DNA of 64,000 bases from assembly GCF_900094555.1 (NCBI RefSeq), contig NZ_FMAC01000001.1, positions 744,001 to 808,000 on the forward strand, read 5' to 3'. The notes below the pieces were generated by a model that was not told the origin of the DNA, made no database searches, and worked only from the letters and a program-made list of their open reading frames with translations. Numbering within the stretch: the first letter of the stretch is position 1; each line of letters starts with the position of its first letter. Below are positions 41,301 to 48,689 of the stretch, piece by piece. The position numbers and the translations under genes were made by a program. The DNA comes from Martinezella hainanensis (GTDB lineage: Bacteria; Pseudomonadota; Alphaproteobacteria; Rhizobiales; Rhizobiaceae).

Positions 41301-41646
41301 TGACGATGGCGTCATCGCCATGAACGGCCGTTCGGTCTTCACCGAAGCCGTGCATTCGATGACACGCTCGATCGAAAATGCCTGCGTCGACGCCGGCATC
41401 GAGCTTGCCAATCTCGATCTCCTGGTGCCGCATCAGGCCAACCAGCGCATCATCGATACGATTGCCAAGCGCAGCGGCCGCCCGGCCCTCAGCGTCATCG
41501 AGACCTACGGCAACACCAGCTCGTCAAGCATTCCGCTTGCCATGCTGCATGTCGCCCATGAGCGTTCCGAACCGCTCAACCTCGGTCTCGTGGCCTTCGG
41601 CGGCGGCATGACGGCAGGCGCTGCGATCGTGCGGACCGTGAAGTAA
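38323..41646 (+). CDS. Four-part fusion: 2-oxoacid dehydrogenase E1-alpha / E1-beta / lipoyl domain / ketosynthase III
   Basis: One 1107-residue reading frame joins four enzyme parts. Residues 1-310 are E1-alpha, with the thiamine-diphosphate motif GDG (144-146)...N174. Residues 335-660 are E1-beta, with LTESTIVG (E394) and the C-terminal ISPWDEKEVL. Residues 685-750 form a lipoyl domain whose VEATKASVEI carries the lipoyl lysine K715. Residues 790-1107 are a FabH-type ketosynthase with Cys906 (GAACSGYL), His1037 (VPHQANQ) and Asn1064 (YGNTSSSS). The expected chemistry is decarboxylation of a branched-chain or other 2-oxoacid, acyl transfer to the lipoyl arm, and condensation by the ketosynthase. 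No E2 acyltransferase or E3 gene is adjacent, so direct hand-over of the acyl group is possible. Confidence 0.9.
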   Translation: MEGRFATEYLKQLHRIFFISREIDRLEREFIKQGIAHFHVSGAGHESTALLNEFLQDDDWLHLHYRDKALMLARGMPIREFFSSLLATANSHSAGRQMSAHLSSRALNITSIVGPVGNNALHAVGVAASLKHKPGMPIAICCAGDGTTQQGEFLEAVAEAVRSQYPVVFVIEDNSFSISTRTSKQTFFDLPAGPASSFYGVDIIRTDGDDLTASREAFRKAVRHSRNNRTPSIVLLNVERLSDHTNADDQKTYRTLLEIEAGSSRDPLPNLRAMLQKAGVDADALQKIEQELIAEVQAEAALARKEDAPKVEPDAKAPYPASFNGKAEYRGNENASTLTMREALNVVLDKQLAANPDVVLFGQDIEDPKGDVFGVTRGLSTKYPDRVRNAALTESTIVGTAVGRALAGQRPVAFLQFADFLPLAYNQIVSEMGSMFWRSNGAWEAPVILMVSCGGYKPGLGPFHAQSFEGMLAHTPGIDVVMPSSAGDAAGLLNAAFESRRPTVFLYPKAVLNNSDGRTSEDLDKHFVHPGLSRHVARGRDITLVSYGNTVSLCANAASAFEAQGFSVEVIDLRSISPWDEKEVLASARRTRRLIVVHEDNRTVGMGAEIIATVTEKTDVPVVVRRLARSDAHIPFNFRNQLETLPSYRKLVDLMAEVLECEVTWHEEDDSGPTAAIKAIGSGPADENVLVTDMLVKPGDKIEVGQLVAVVEATKASVEICANIGGVVQEVFAKIGDQIATDSPLLTVDANRDLSEQNFALASEIQNKFVLRRLKSHVIPTLRRHTGSFSEVAINGIGFATGARCVTNEEIIHNWPNRRADEILALTGIKSRFWVGPEEGTLSLATKAARDLLKQNQISIHDIDLVIAATGTPDIATPSLASRVAVAVAEDGVRPSLAAYDMGAACSGYLYALQQAYDFIAQQNDAKVLIITSEVLSPLLDMNDFSTAILFGDAATASLVTSRDMARNPLFTASRPIVSGRPEPGDLLYVPLPDDGVIAMNGRSVFTEAVHSMTRSIENACVDAGIELANLDLLVPHQANQRIIDTIAKRSGRPALSVIETYGNTSSSSIPLAMLHVAHERSEPLNLGLVAFGGGMTAGAAIVRTVK

Positions 41647-41686
41647 CCAAAACTCGACCCCAAGCGGTCCATCTTAAATTCTGTGC

Positions 41687-41708
41687 AGCGCGGTCAATCG
41701 GCCGCGCT
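41687..41708 (+). terminator. Terminator-like hairpin after the fusion gene
   Basis: AGCGCGG and CCGCGCT form a 7-bp stem with an 8-nt loop, followed by TTGC, 41 bp after the stop codon. Confidence 0.55.
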
Positions 41709-41864
41709 TTGCATATGGTATTTCCCGATCACCATCACTACGTATGCGCGAAGCTTGGAGCTGAGTTATCGCCAATAGGCGGCGCGAAGCATCAAATTTT
41801 CGCAACCTATACGGCCCATCCTTCATTACAATTCATTCATATTTCCCACGCAGTTCCCTTGAAA

Positions 41865-41881
41865 AGCACCGGAGCGGTGCT
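41865..41881 (+). promoter_or_regulatory. 7-bp inverted repeat in the promoter region of the PspA operon
   Basis: AGCACCG-GAG-CGGTGCT directly follows TTGAAA (41859-41864), a possible -35 element, and lies 12 bp before the ATG at 41894. It could be an operator or part of a hairpin in a short leader. No sigma54-type element, expected for a PspF-controlled gene, is visible. Confidence 0.4.
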
Positions 41882-41893
41882 TTACTTAAATGC

Positions 41894-43039
41894 ATGGCTA
41901 AGGCACACGCACCAACGCACCGCTCTCGTCTGCGATACGATCTCGCTCCCGATGACGCAGCGCGGCAGGCTCTGGACGAGACCTTTGCCGCATACGGGCA
42001 GATGATGAAACTCCTGGCGGAAATCGTTCCGGACAGAGCCGGCGCGAATCTCGTCACCCTTCATGATCTCGCCTATGAAACGATCCGCGAACGCACCGCC
42101 TTGCCCGCGCGCCTCGTAACACTCGGCCTGCGTGATTTTGCGGCCAATCGAGGCGGGCTTGCCGATTGGAACCGGCTGCCGCTCGATGAAAAGCTCTTTG
42201 CTATCAAGGGTCCGTCAGACCTGACAATCTCGACGGTGCGCGGCCGCATTGCCGTGCCCTTCGACGTGGCCGGCTATTTCAAAGGCTGGGACAGCAATAT
42301 CCCTGCCTATCTGATCGCCGATGGCGGCCACTACGCGATTCACATCGGGGTAACACCAAACTCTCCCCGAACGGAGGATAACATGACGATGCATGAAGGC
42401 ATTCTTTCCCGCATGGGACGACTGATCGCAGGCCTCGCCAATGCAGCAGTCGACACCGTAGAAGGCGCCAACAAGGTTGCCGTCATCGAGCAGGCGCTGC
42501 GCGAGATCGATGCGGCCGCCGATGAAGCGCGCGCAGATCTCGGCAAGGCGCGCGCCGAGGAATACCGCATCCAGGCGCGACGCAACGAGATTGTCGAAGA
42601 CCTCGATGCACTTGAAGCAAAGATCCGGCTTGCGATCACGGCCGATCGCGAGGACCTCGCCAAGGCCGGCGTCGCGCGCCAGATCGATCTCGAAGCCCAA
42701 ACCGCCGCGCTCGACAAGGCGTTGGCGGATGCTAATGCACAGATCGATGAGGGTCAGAAGGCGCTCCAGGCTGTCCTTGCCACCCGCCGTGAGGCGGAGG
42801 CACGCCTGATCGACTTCAAACGCAGCGTCGCGCGCCATACGCCGGAGGAAGCAACGGGCGGACATCCGCGGCCGACGCCAACCGCCGGTGCGGCACGCGC
42901 TGCTGCTGCCGTCTCGCGGCTGACCGGTGTTCCCTCTGGTGAGCCCGCCACCAGCGCCGAACTCGATGAGTTAGACCGCCTGCATCGGGAGCAGGCCATC
43001 GAAGCACGCCTTGCCCGCTTCAAGGCCAACGGCCAGTAA
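41894..43039 (+). CDS. PspA/IM30 family protein with in-frame TnpB-N-like leader segment
   Basis: The 381-residue frame has two parts. Residues 1-163 resemble the N-terminal, non-catalytic part of TnpB/IS605 transposases: LRYDLAPDDAARQALDETF, NLVTLHDLAYETIRERTALPARL, then LDEKLFAIKG and VRGRIAVPFDVAGYF, ending with a strand GGHYAIHIGV. Residues 164-381 are a typical PspA coiled-coil membrane-stress protein (MHEGILSRMGRLIAGLANAAVDTVEG). A strong GGAGG five bases before ATG 42383 suggests that the 218-residue PspA can be made on its own. No RuvC-like catalytic half or insertion-sequence end is present. Downstream YqiJ and flotillin genes form one operon. Confidence 0.8.
   Translation: MAKAHAPTHRSRLRYDLAPDDAARQALDETFAAYGQMMKLLAEIVPDRAGANLVTLHDLAYETIRERTALPARLVTLGLRDFAANRGGLADWNRLPLDEKLFAIKGPSDLTISTVRGRIAVPFDVAGYFKGWDSNIPAYLIADGGHYAIHIGVTPNSPRTEDNMTMHEGILSRMGRLIAGLANAAVDTVEGANKVAVIEQALREIDAAADEARADLGKARAEEYRIQARRNEIVEDLDALEAKIRLAITADREDLAKAGVARQIDLEAQTAALDKALADANAQIDEGQKALQAVLATRREAEARLIDFKRSVARHTPEEATGGHPRPTPTAGAARAAAAVSRLTGVPSGEPATSAELDELDRLHREQAIEARLARFKANGQ
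42373..42385 (+). promoter_or_regulatory. Internal ribosome site for a separate PspA product
   Basis: GGAGG (42373-42377) is followed after 5 nt by ATG 42383, in frame with the longer reading frame and at the exact point where PspA similarity begins. It is much stronger than anything before ATG 41894. Confidence 0.7.
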
Positions 43040-43042
43040 CCG

Positions 43043-43696
43043 ATGCACCTGTTTCTCGCACCCGAATGTGCGCCCTTTGCCATTGCGGCAATGATCCTGG
43101 TTGGACTGACGGCAATCGAAATCCTATCGATGCTGCTCGGCTTTTCGCTGAGCGAACTCATCGGCAAGCCGCATTTCGAAGGTCATGATGGTGTCCTCGC
43201 CGGCCTGCTGTCCTGGATCAATATCGGCGGCGTGCCGCTGCTGATCCTGATCATGCTGGCCTTGGGCATCTTCGCCGTGACGGGCTTTGCCATCCAGACG
43301 GTGGCCGACATGATCTGGACGCCACTGCCGGCAATCGTCGCTACAGTGCCGGCGCTCGTGGTCACGATCCCGCTTGTCCGACGATCGACACGTACGATCG
43401 CCAGGATCGTGCCGCGCGATGAGACTTATGCCGTCGACACCGGTGACCTCGTCGGCCGCACGGGCACGGTCTCCATCGGACCTCTGGATCAGGGGCTGCC
43501 CGGCCGCGTCAGCGTCAAGGATGCGCATGGCAACTGGCATCAGCTGCGCGCCTGCGCCGCCAAGGGTGAAAGCCCCTTGCCGATCGGCGCCCAAGTTCTG
43601 CTTGTCGACCGCAAGGCCGACATCTTCATCGCAGTTTCCGCCCCCTCGGATCTTGTAAGGTCCGACGACAAATCCTCTACGGAGCAACATCCATGA
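43043..43696 (+). CDS. yqiJ: YqiJ-like membrane protein with C-terminal OB fold
   Basis: A 217-residue protein with three N-terminal hydrophobic segments (FAIAAMILVGLTAIEILSML, the ISLLIL-type span around residues 60-90, and IVATVPALVVTIPLV) and a C-terminal OB/NfeD-like domain (GDLVGRTGTVSIGPLDQGLPGRVSVKD). NfeD/YqiJ proteins accompany flotillins and PspA in membrane-microdomain operons. It starts 3 bp after the PspA stop and overlaps the flotillin start as ATGA, so the three are translated together. Confidence 0.85.
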   Translation: MHLFLAPECAPFAIAAMILVGLTAIEILSMLLGFSLSELIGKPHFEGHDGVLAGLLSWINIGGVPLLILIMLALGIFAVTGFAIQTVADMIWTPLPAIVATVPALVVTIPLVRRSTRTIARIVPRDETYAVDTGDLVGRTGTVSIGPLDQGLPGRVSVKDAHGNWHQLRACAAKGESPLPIGAQVLLVDRKADIFIAVSAPSDLVRSDDKSSTEQHP

Positions 43697-45411
43697 ACGG
43701 CCTTTACGACCTTCTTCTTCCCGCAGGCATCGGCCTCGTTCTGATCCTCGGGATCGGCTTCGTCCTTGCCTCGCTCTATGTCCGCTCGAGCCGCGATGAA
43801 GCCTATGTGCGCACTGGCCTCGGCGGCCAGAAAGTCGTGCTCGACGGCGGCTCCGTCGTCCTGCCGATCTTCCACTCGATCGCCCGCGTCAATCTGAAAA
43901 CTCTGCGCCTGGAAGTTCAGCGCGGCGAGAATGACGCGCTGATCACCAAGGATCGCATGCGCGTCGATATCGGCGCCGAGTTCTATGTTCGCGTCAAGCC
44001 GGACAGTTCCTCCATCGCTCTTGCCGCCCAGACCCTCGGCAACCGCACCAACGACAGCGAGCAGTTGCGTCAGCTGATCGAGGCGAAGTTCGTCGACAGC
44101 TTGCGCTCCGTTGCGGCCACGATGAGCCTCGACGCCCTGCAGGAGCAGCGCATGGATTTCGTCAAGGCCGTGCAGGATGCGGTCGGTTCCGATCTGCAGT
44201 CCAACGGTCTCGAACTGGAATCCGTGTCGCTGACGCGCCTCGACCAGACCGATATCAAACACTTCAATGCCAACAACTTCTTCGACGCCCATGGTCTTGC
44301 CGCGCTCACTCGCGTCACCGAAGCCCGCAAGAAGGAGCGCAACGAAGTGGTTCGCGATACCGAAGTCGCGATCGCACAAAAGGACCTGGAGGCCCGTCAG
44401 CAATCGCTGGCCATCGAGCGGACCAAGCGCGAGGCCGAGCTGAACCAGCAACGCGATATCGCCAACAAGTCTGCCGCGACCCGCGCAGAAACCGCGCAGC
44501 AGGAACAGGCCGCCAAGCGTGCGGAAGAAGAAGCCCGCATTGCCGCCGAGCAGGCGATCGCCGAACGCGAGGCGACGGCAAAGCAGGCCCGCGAATCCGC
44601 CAACATCGACTCGACCCGCGCCGTGCAGCAGCGCGATACTGAAGCCCGCCGCGATATTCAGATCGTCGCGCAGGAAAGCGCCATCGCGGTCGCTAACAAG
44701 AGCCGCGAGGAGTCGGAAGCCAAGGCAAAGGCTGAAGCAGCCCGCGCACTTGCCATCGCCGCGGAAGAAAAGGTCGGCACCGCCAAGGCCGTCGAGATCG
44801 CCGAGCGTGAAAAGCAGATTGCCGTGATCGACGCGCAAAAGCGCGCCCAGACCCAGGCAACCGCCGTCACCATCGCCGCTGAAGCTGAAAAGCAGGCCGC
44901 GACCGACCAGGCCGACGCCATCAAGACGCTGGCAACAGCAGAAGCCGATGCCGCCATCATCAAGGCCAAGGGTATTCTCGAAACCGGCAAGGCGACGGCC
45001 GAAAGCGAGGCACTGCTCAACGAAGCACGCAACAAGCTGAGCCCCGCCATCATCGAATTCGAGATCACCCGCGAGCGCATCCGCATCGTGCCCGCCGCCC
45101 TCGCCGAAGCGGTGAAGCCAATCGAGAAAATCTCGGATATCCGCATCTTCGACACAGGCGGCATGCTCGGCCGCAACGCTGGCGGCACGACCGGCGGCAG
45201 CGGCGTCGGCCTTGGCGAAGGTCTGGCCGGCCAGCTGCTCTCCTACCAGGCCAACAAGCCGATCCTCGACCGTCTGCTGAAGGAAGCCGGCTTCGATGGC
45301 GACAATGCCATCTCGGCGCTGCTCGGCAATCTGGATGGCAAGACCAATGCCGCCCAGCCCGAGGAAGAAGAATATTACGACGACACCGAAGAGACGGATA
45401 GGCCTGCCTGA
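43693..45411 (+). CDS. yqiK: Flotillin family protein (YqiK/FloT-like)
   Basis: A 572-residue flotillin. One N-terminal membrane helix (LLLPAGIGLVLILGIGFVLASLYV) is followed by an SPFH/band-7 domain (about 30-220: RTGLGGQKVVLDGGSVVLPIFHSIARVNLKTLRLEVQR) and a long Ala/Glu-rich coiled coil (about 220-470) rich in EAxAxAEAE repeats, with a glycine-rich C-terminus. Flotillins scaffold membrane microdomains and work with NfeD-type and PspA proteins. The start overlaps the YqiJ stop. A very strong bidirectional terminator lies 26 bp downstream. Confidence 0.92.
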   Translation: MNGLYDLLLPAGIGLVLILGIGFVLASLYVRSSRDEAYVRTGLGGQKVVLDGGSVVLPIFHSIARVNLKTLRLEVQRGENDALITKDRMRVDIGAEFYVRVKPDSSSIALAAQTLGNRTNDSEQLRQLIEAKFVDSLRSVAATMSLDALQEQRMDFVKAVQDAVGSDLQSNGLELESVSLTRLDQTDIKHFNANNFFDAHGLAALTRVTEARKKERNEVVRDTEVAIAQKDLEARQQSLAIERTKREAELNQQRDIANKSAATRAETAQQEQAAKRAEEEARIAAEQAIAEREATAKQARESANIDSTRAVQQRDTEARRDIQIVAQESAIAVANKSREESEAKAKAEAARALAIAAEEKVGTAKAVEIAEREKQIAVIDAQKRAQTQATAVTIAAEAEKQAATDQADAIKTLATAEADAAIIKAKGILETGKATAESEALLNEARNKLSPAIIEFEITRERIRIVPAALAEAVKPIEKISDIRIFDTGGMLGRNAGGTTGGSGVGLGEGLAGQLLSYQANKPILDRLLKEAGFDGDNAISALLGNLDGKTNAAQPEEEEYYDDTEETDRPA

Positions 45412-45436
45412 CAGCTGTCCGTGATCAATAGAAAAC

Positions 45437-45471
45437 AAAACCCCGGAATCCCTAAGGGATTCCGGGGTTTT
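45437..45471. terminator. Bidirectional intrinsic terminator after the flotillin operon
   Basis: A perfect 12-bp stem (CCCCGGAATCCC / GGGATTCCGGGG) with loop TAA is flanked by AAAA and TTTT, so it can work on both strands. It sits between the convergent flotillin and hydroxylase genes. Confidence 0.92.
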
Positions 45472-45494
45472 GCTATATTAGGCAGCCAGTCAGG

Positions 45495-46340
45495 TCAGGG
45501 CTTCGGACGGTTTCTGAAGGCCTCTGCTTCGGCGTAGAACTTCTTTTCCCATTCCTTGTGATTGTCGAGGCCTTCCTTGATGAAGGGCGTGAAGATCGCC
45601 AGATTCATCAAGGCCCAGTTGACGAAGCGGGCCGGGAATTTCAGCGGCTTGACGAAATCGACGAAGAGTACCACGCGGGTCTTGTCGGAATGGTTCCAGG
45701 CTTCATGCTCATAGGCGTCGTCGAAGATCAGCGCCTTGCCTTCCTGCCAATGGCAAACCTGTTTGTCGACGCGGATGGCGAGCTTCTCGTTCGGCTCGGG
45801 CACGATCAGGCCGAGATGCAGGCGGAGCACGCCGTTATAGGGACCTCGATGGGCGGGAAGATGCTTGCCGGGCTCGAAGATCGAGAACATTGCCGTCGTC
45901 AGACCGGGAATCTTCTGAACGGCCTTCCAGGTATTCGGGCATGCCTTGATGTTCTGCTCGGACTTCACGCCGAAGCCAAGAAGGAAGAAGGTCTTCCAGC
46001 GCGTATCGGTCGAAATGGTCTTCACGTCGGTGGAGATGTCCTGGAAGGTCGGCAGCTCGCTCTGGCGCAGCAGCACCTTCTCAAGCTCGGCGCGAATGGC
46101 CGGATAATCCTTCTCGATCTCGGCCGCCCAGGGGAAAGTTGCCGTGTCATAGACCGGCGGGTTGCCGAGCTTGGCGTACTTCAGATTGAGGCTTTCGGCC
46201 CAGGCGACGATGCCCATGAAAAAGCGCGTCATGGCGCTCGGGCGATCCATCGGCGCGATGCCAGCCGTGCCGAAAGTCTGTTCCGGAGCAGGAGATTGGT
46301 TGGAAGTGGGAGCAGGTGCGCTCAAGGGACTCTCCGTCAT
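45495..46340 (-). CDS. Aspartyl/asparaginyl beta-hydroxylase family, LpxO/OlsC-like lipid hydroxylase
   Basis: A 281-residue Fe(II)/2-oxoglutarate oxygenase. The iron-binding pair is in PGKHLPAHRGPYNGVLRLHLGL and DDAYEHEAWNHS, and the oxoglutarate arginine in KTRVVLFVDF. Length and sequence fit LpxO (lipid A 2-hydroxylase) and its rhizobial relative OlsC (ornithine-lipid hydroxylase); which one cannot be decided here. An N-terminal hydrophobic/amphipathic region near residues 40-55 (ITRFFMGIVAWAESL-like) may anchor it to the membrane. ATG 46340 (MTESP) starts nearest the conserved part. Confidence 0.85.
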   Translation of the reverse strand: MTESPLSAPAPTSNQSPAPEQTFGTAGIAPMDRPSAMTRFFMGIVAWAESLNLKYAKLGNPPVYDTATFPWAAEIEKDYPAIRAELEKVLLRQSELPTFQDISTDVKTISTDTRWKTFFLLGFGVKSEQNIKACPNTWKAVQKIPGLTTAMFSIFEPGKHLPAHRGPYNGVLRLHLGLIVPEPNEKLAIRVDKQVCHWQEGKALIFDDAYEHEAWNHSDKTRVVLFVDFVKPLKFPARFVNWALMNLAIFTPFIKEGLDNHKEWEKKFYAEAEAFRNRPKP

Positions 46341-46639
46341 GTCTATCTTTAAGGGCTGTCCAGGGAGGAAGTCTTGGCCGAGGGAATTTGCATACAAATC
46401 CCGGTGGGGCAACAGGATCGAATCTTGGGATATTCGTCCGTTACTTCCCGATTGACGCCCGACTCCTTTGTTATGCGGTGATCACAATAGCCGATTATAT
46501 GAGTTGATTAGTCGAATTTCGCAAGAGAGTCCGTTCGCAACGAGCGGTGGTTTGTCGTGGACAGAAACTCCGACGATTCTCGAGAGGGATTCACCTCAGA
46601 ATCGGCAAAAATGCGGCGAAATTTGCCGACCCTTCATCG

Positions 46640-47029
46640 CTATGCCGTTTGAGCCTGAATTATTAGCCGGACAATTGCAAGCCCTGCTATCAAAGCTCCT
46701 ATCGACAGGGAAACGGACAGGGCGACATAGGCAACGGACGGCATCCATTGGCCACGCTCCCAGAGCGTGACGCTTTCCAGCGCAAAGGTCGAGAACGTCG
46801 TGAATCCACCTAGCACGCCCGTTGTCAGAAACAATCGCACCTCCTGCGACATACCGCCGCGAAAGGTGAAGTATTCCGTCAGCAGCCCCATGATGAACGC
46901 TCCGAGCACATTGATGATGAGTGTGCCGAACGGAAATTCGATCCCGAGTAGACGTGCAGCAAGCTCGTTGATACCGAGACGGAATGCGCCGCCCAATCCA
47001 GCTCCGAGAAACACGACAAGATAGAGCAC
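46640..47029 (-). CDS. crcB: Fluoride channel CrcB/Fluc
   Basis: A 129-residue four-helix membrane protein of the Fluc family. Recognisable elements are FLGAGLGGAFRLGIN, FPFGTLIINVLGAFIMGLL (the conserved GTLxxN) and the central TTGVLGGFTTFSTFALE, which contains the break helix and the phenylalanine/threonine fluoride track. GTG 47029 has GGAGG 5 nt upstream; a TTG at 47056 overlapping the CLC stop is an alternative. It is the second gene of a fluoride-riboswitch-controlled operon. Confidence 0.94.
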   Translation of the reverse strand: MLYLVVFLGAGLGGAFRLGINELAARLLGIEFPFGTLIINVLGAFIMGLLTEYFTFRGGMSQEVRLFLTTGVLGGFTTFSTFALESVTLWERGQWMPSVAYVALSVSLSIGALIAGLAIVRLIIQAQTA

Positions 47030-47052
47030 GACAACCTCCAGCCGTCCTTGCG

Positions 47053-48423
47053 TCAAACCTTTTCGATCTTATGAATGTTTTCGCTGCGCGTCCGCAAGCC
47101 GCGTTCGCGAATGTGGCGAAGCGGCACATCGCCGAGGATCTGTCCGGAGGCTGCACTCTTGGCGATACCAAGCCGCTGCGACAGATAGATGCTGGTATGA
47201 CCGCTGCAGATATAGGCAAGGAAGCAGGCGACCGCGAGATAGACGGTATGCGTCGCGCCGAAGAGCTCGATGCCCATGATCATACAGGCAAGCGGCGTAT
47301 TGGTGGCACCGGCAAAGACGGCGACAAAACCCAATCCCGCGAAAAGATCGGCCGGCGCGCCGAGAATGGCCGCAAGTGCATTGCCGAGCGCGGCACCGAT
47401 GAAGAACAAGGGCGTCACTTCTCCGCCCTTGAAGCCGGCACTTAATGTCACGATTGTGAAGACCGCTTTCCAGAACCAACTCCAATAATCGATATGGGCC
47501 GGATCGAAGAAGCCAAGGATCGTCGCATCTCCGGGATTGGGTGACCACACGCCGAGCCCGAGATACTCGCGCGTGCCGAGAAGATAGACGAGACCAATCA
47601 GAATCGCGCTGGCAATGACCGGCCTCAGCGGCGCATAGGCACAGAAGCGTTTGAACACCGCCGACGCTCCATGCGAGACCTCGCTGAATAAGCGCGCCAT
47701 CAAGCCAAAGATCACGCCGGCGATACCGACCTTGATGAGCAGCAGTGCATCGAGATGGAATGCGCTGGCCGGCGTGCCGGCGAGATAGCCTATCTGATAC
47801 TGGATATGCTCAATGCCCCAGGCATGGCAGGTCCAGTCGGCGGCGATTGCCGCCGCAAGGCTCGGGATCAGCGCTTCATATTGCATGCGCCCGATCGTCA
47901 GGACTTCAAGAGCGAAGACCGCACCGGCGATCGGCGTGCCGAAAACCGCGCCGAAGCCCGCTGCTATACCCGCCATCAGGAGAATGCGGATCTCGGCATG
48001 GCTGAGCCGGAAGATTTTGGCAAAGGCGCTGGCAATGCTGCCGCCCAACTGCACCGCCGTCCCCTCGCGCCCAGCCGAACCGCCGACCAGATGCGTCAGA
48101 ACCGTCGAGACAAGAATGAAAGGTGCCATACGCAGCGGCACGCCGCCGCCAGGCTCATGGATCTGGTCGACGATCAGATTGTTGCCGCCCTCCGAGCCGC
48201 GGCCGAAACGTTGGTAGACTAGCACCATCAGAAAGCCGGCAACCGGCATCAGGAAGATCAGCCAGGGATGGTCAAAACGCGTTGCCGTCGCCTTGTCGAG
48301 GCTCCACAGGAACAACGCGCAGAGCGAGCCGACGACAACGGCCATCGGCACGACCAGAAGGATCCATTTGAACAGGCTGCGAAACTGCTGAAAGCGATGG
48401 TGGAAATAGGCGGATGTGGACAT
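47053..48423 (-). CDS. CLC-type fluoride/proton antiporter (CLC-F)
   Basis: A 456-residue CLC family transporter with about ten hydrophobic segments. The N-terminal anion-site region reads [10 protein letters not shown] instead of the GSGIP of chloride CLCs, which is the hallmark of CLC-F antiporters. [12 protein letters not shown] and [19 protein letters not shown] follow as in the family, and [17 protein letters not shown] is the late selectivity segment. ATG 48423 has GGGAGGGG upstream. A fluoride riboswitch and a good promoter precede it, and crcB follows, so fluoride export is well supported. Confidence 0.92.
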   Translation of the reverse strand: MSTSAYFHHRFQQFRSLFKWILLVVPMAVVVGSLCALFLWSLDKATATRFDHPWLIFLMPVAGFLMVLVYQRFGRGSEGGNNLIVDQIHEPGGGVPLRMAPFILVSTVLTHLVGGSAGREGTAVQLGGSIASAFAKIFRLSHAEIRILLMAGIAAGFGAVFGTPIAGAVFALEVLTIGRMQYEALIPSLAAAIAADWTCHAWGIEHIQYQIGYLAGTPASAFHLDALLLIKVGIAGVIFGLMARLFSEVSHGASAVFKRFCAYAPLRPVIASAILIGLVYLLGTREYLGLGVWSPNPGDATILGFFDPAHIDYWSWFWKAVFTIVTLSAGFKGGEVTPLFFIGAALGNALAAILGAPADLFAGLGFVAVFAGATNTPLACMIMGIELFGATHTVYLAVACFLAYICSGHTSIYLSQRLGIAKSAASGQILGDVPLRHIRERGLRTRSENIHKIEKV

Positions 48424-48514
48424 CAGCTTGCCCCTCCCGCAAAGCCGATGGACGGTCTTCCGGGGACAGTGAATAAGACACATGGGTGAGATAACGGCAA
48501 GAAAACAGGCACGA

Positions 48515-48606
48515 CTCTACTCCTTCGCCTTTCAGGCGCTTTGAGTAGGAGTCATCAGCTTCCCTGGGAAGATCAGAGCAGCGGTTCGGCCACCATGGCC
48601 CGGCAG
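48515..48606 (-). ncRNA. Fluoride (crcB) riboswitch with expression platform
   Basis: On the minus strand from 48606, the RNA reads GCCGGGCCATGGTGGCCG, AACCGCTGCTCTGATC, then the conserved 3' block GCTGATGACTCCTAC near 48545. This order (ATGG loop, AACCGC, CTGATGACTCCTAC) is the fluoride riboswitch pattern. Just after it ACTCCT can pair with AGGAGT (48518-48523) around an inner CGCC-TGAAA-GGCG hairpin, a plausible switching stem. It lies between the promoter and the CLC-F gene and presumably turns both fluoride genes on when fluoride binds. Confidence 0.9.
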
Positions 48607-48629
48607 AAATCCATTACCGTTGGATTTTC

Positions 48630-48657
48630 AATATAGAAACAGCCACCCCGCTGTCAA
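48630..48657 (-). promoter_or_regulatory. Sigma70-type promoter of the fluoride operon
   Basis: On the minus strand TTGACA (48657-48652) is followed after 16 nt by TATATT (48635-48630). Transcription would start near 48623, about 17 nt before the riboswitch. Confidence 0.8.
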
Positions 48658-48689
48658 TGAGCCCCGCCGGACACTCCGGACGCATTCTG

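Noticed and set aside
41894..42382. A complete TnpB/omega-RNA insertion sequence
   Set aside because: Only the N-terminal half resembles TnpB. There is no RuvC-like or zinc-finger half, no TnpA, and no clear element ends.
43540..45438. A 632-residue open frame on the minus strand opposite the flotillin gene
   Set aside because: It is a shadow of the Ala/Glu-rich coiled coil. The plus-strand flotillin with its SPFH domain explains the region.
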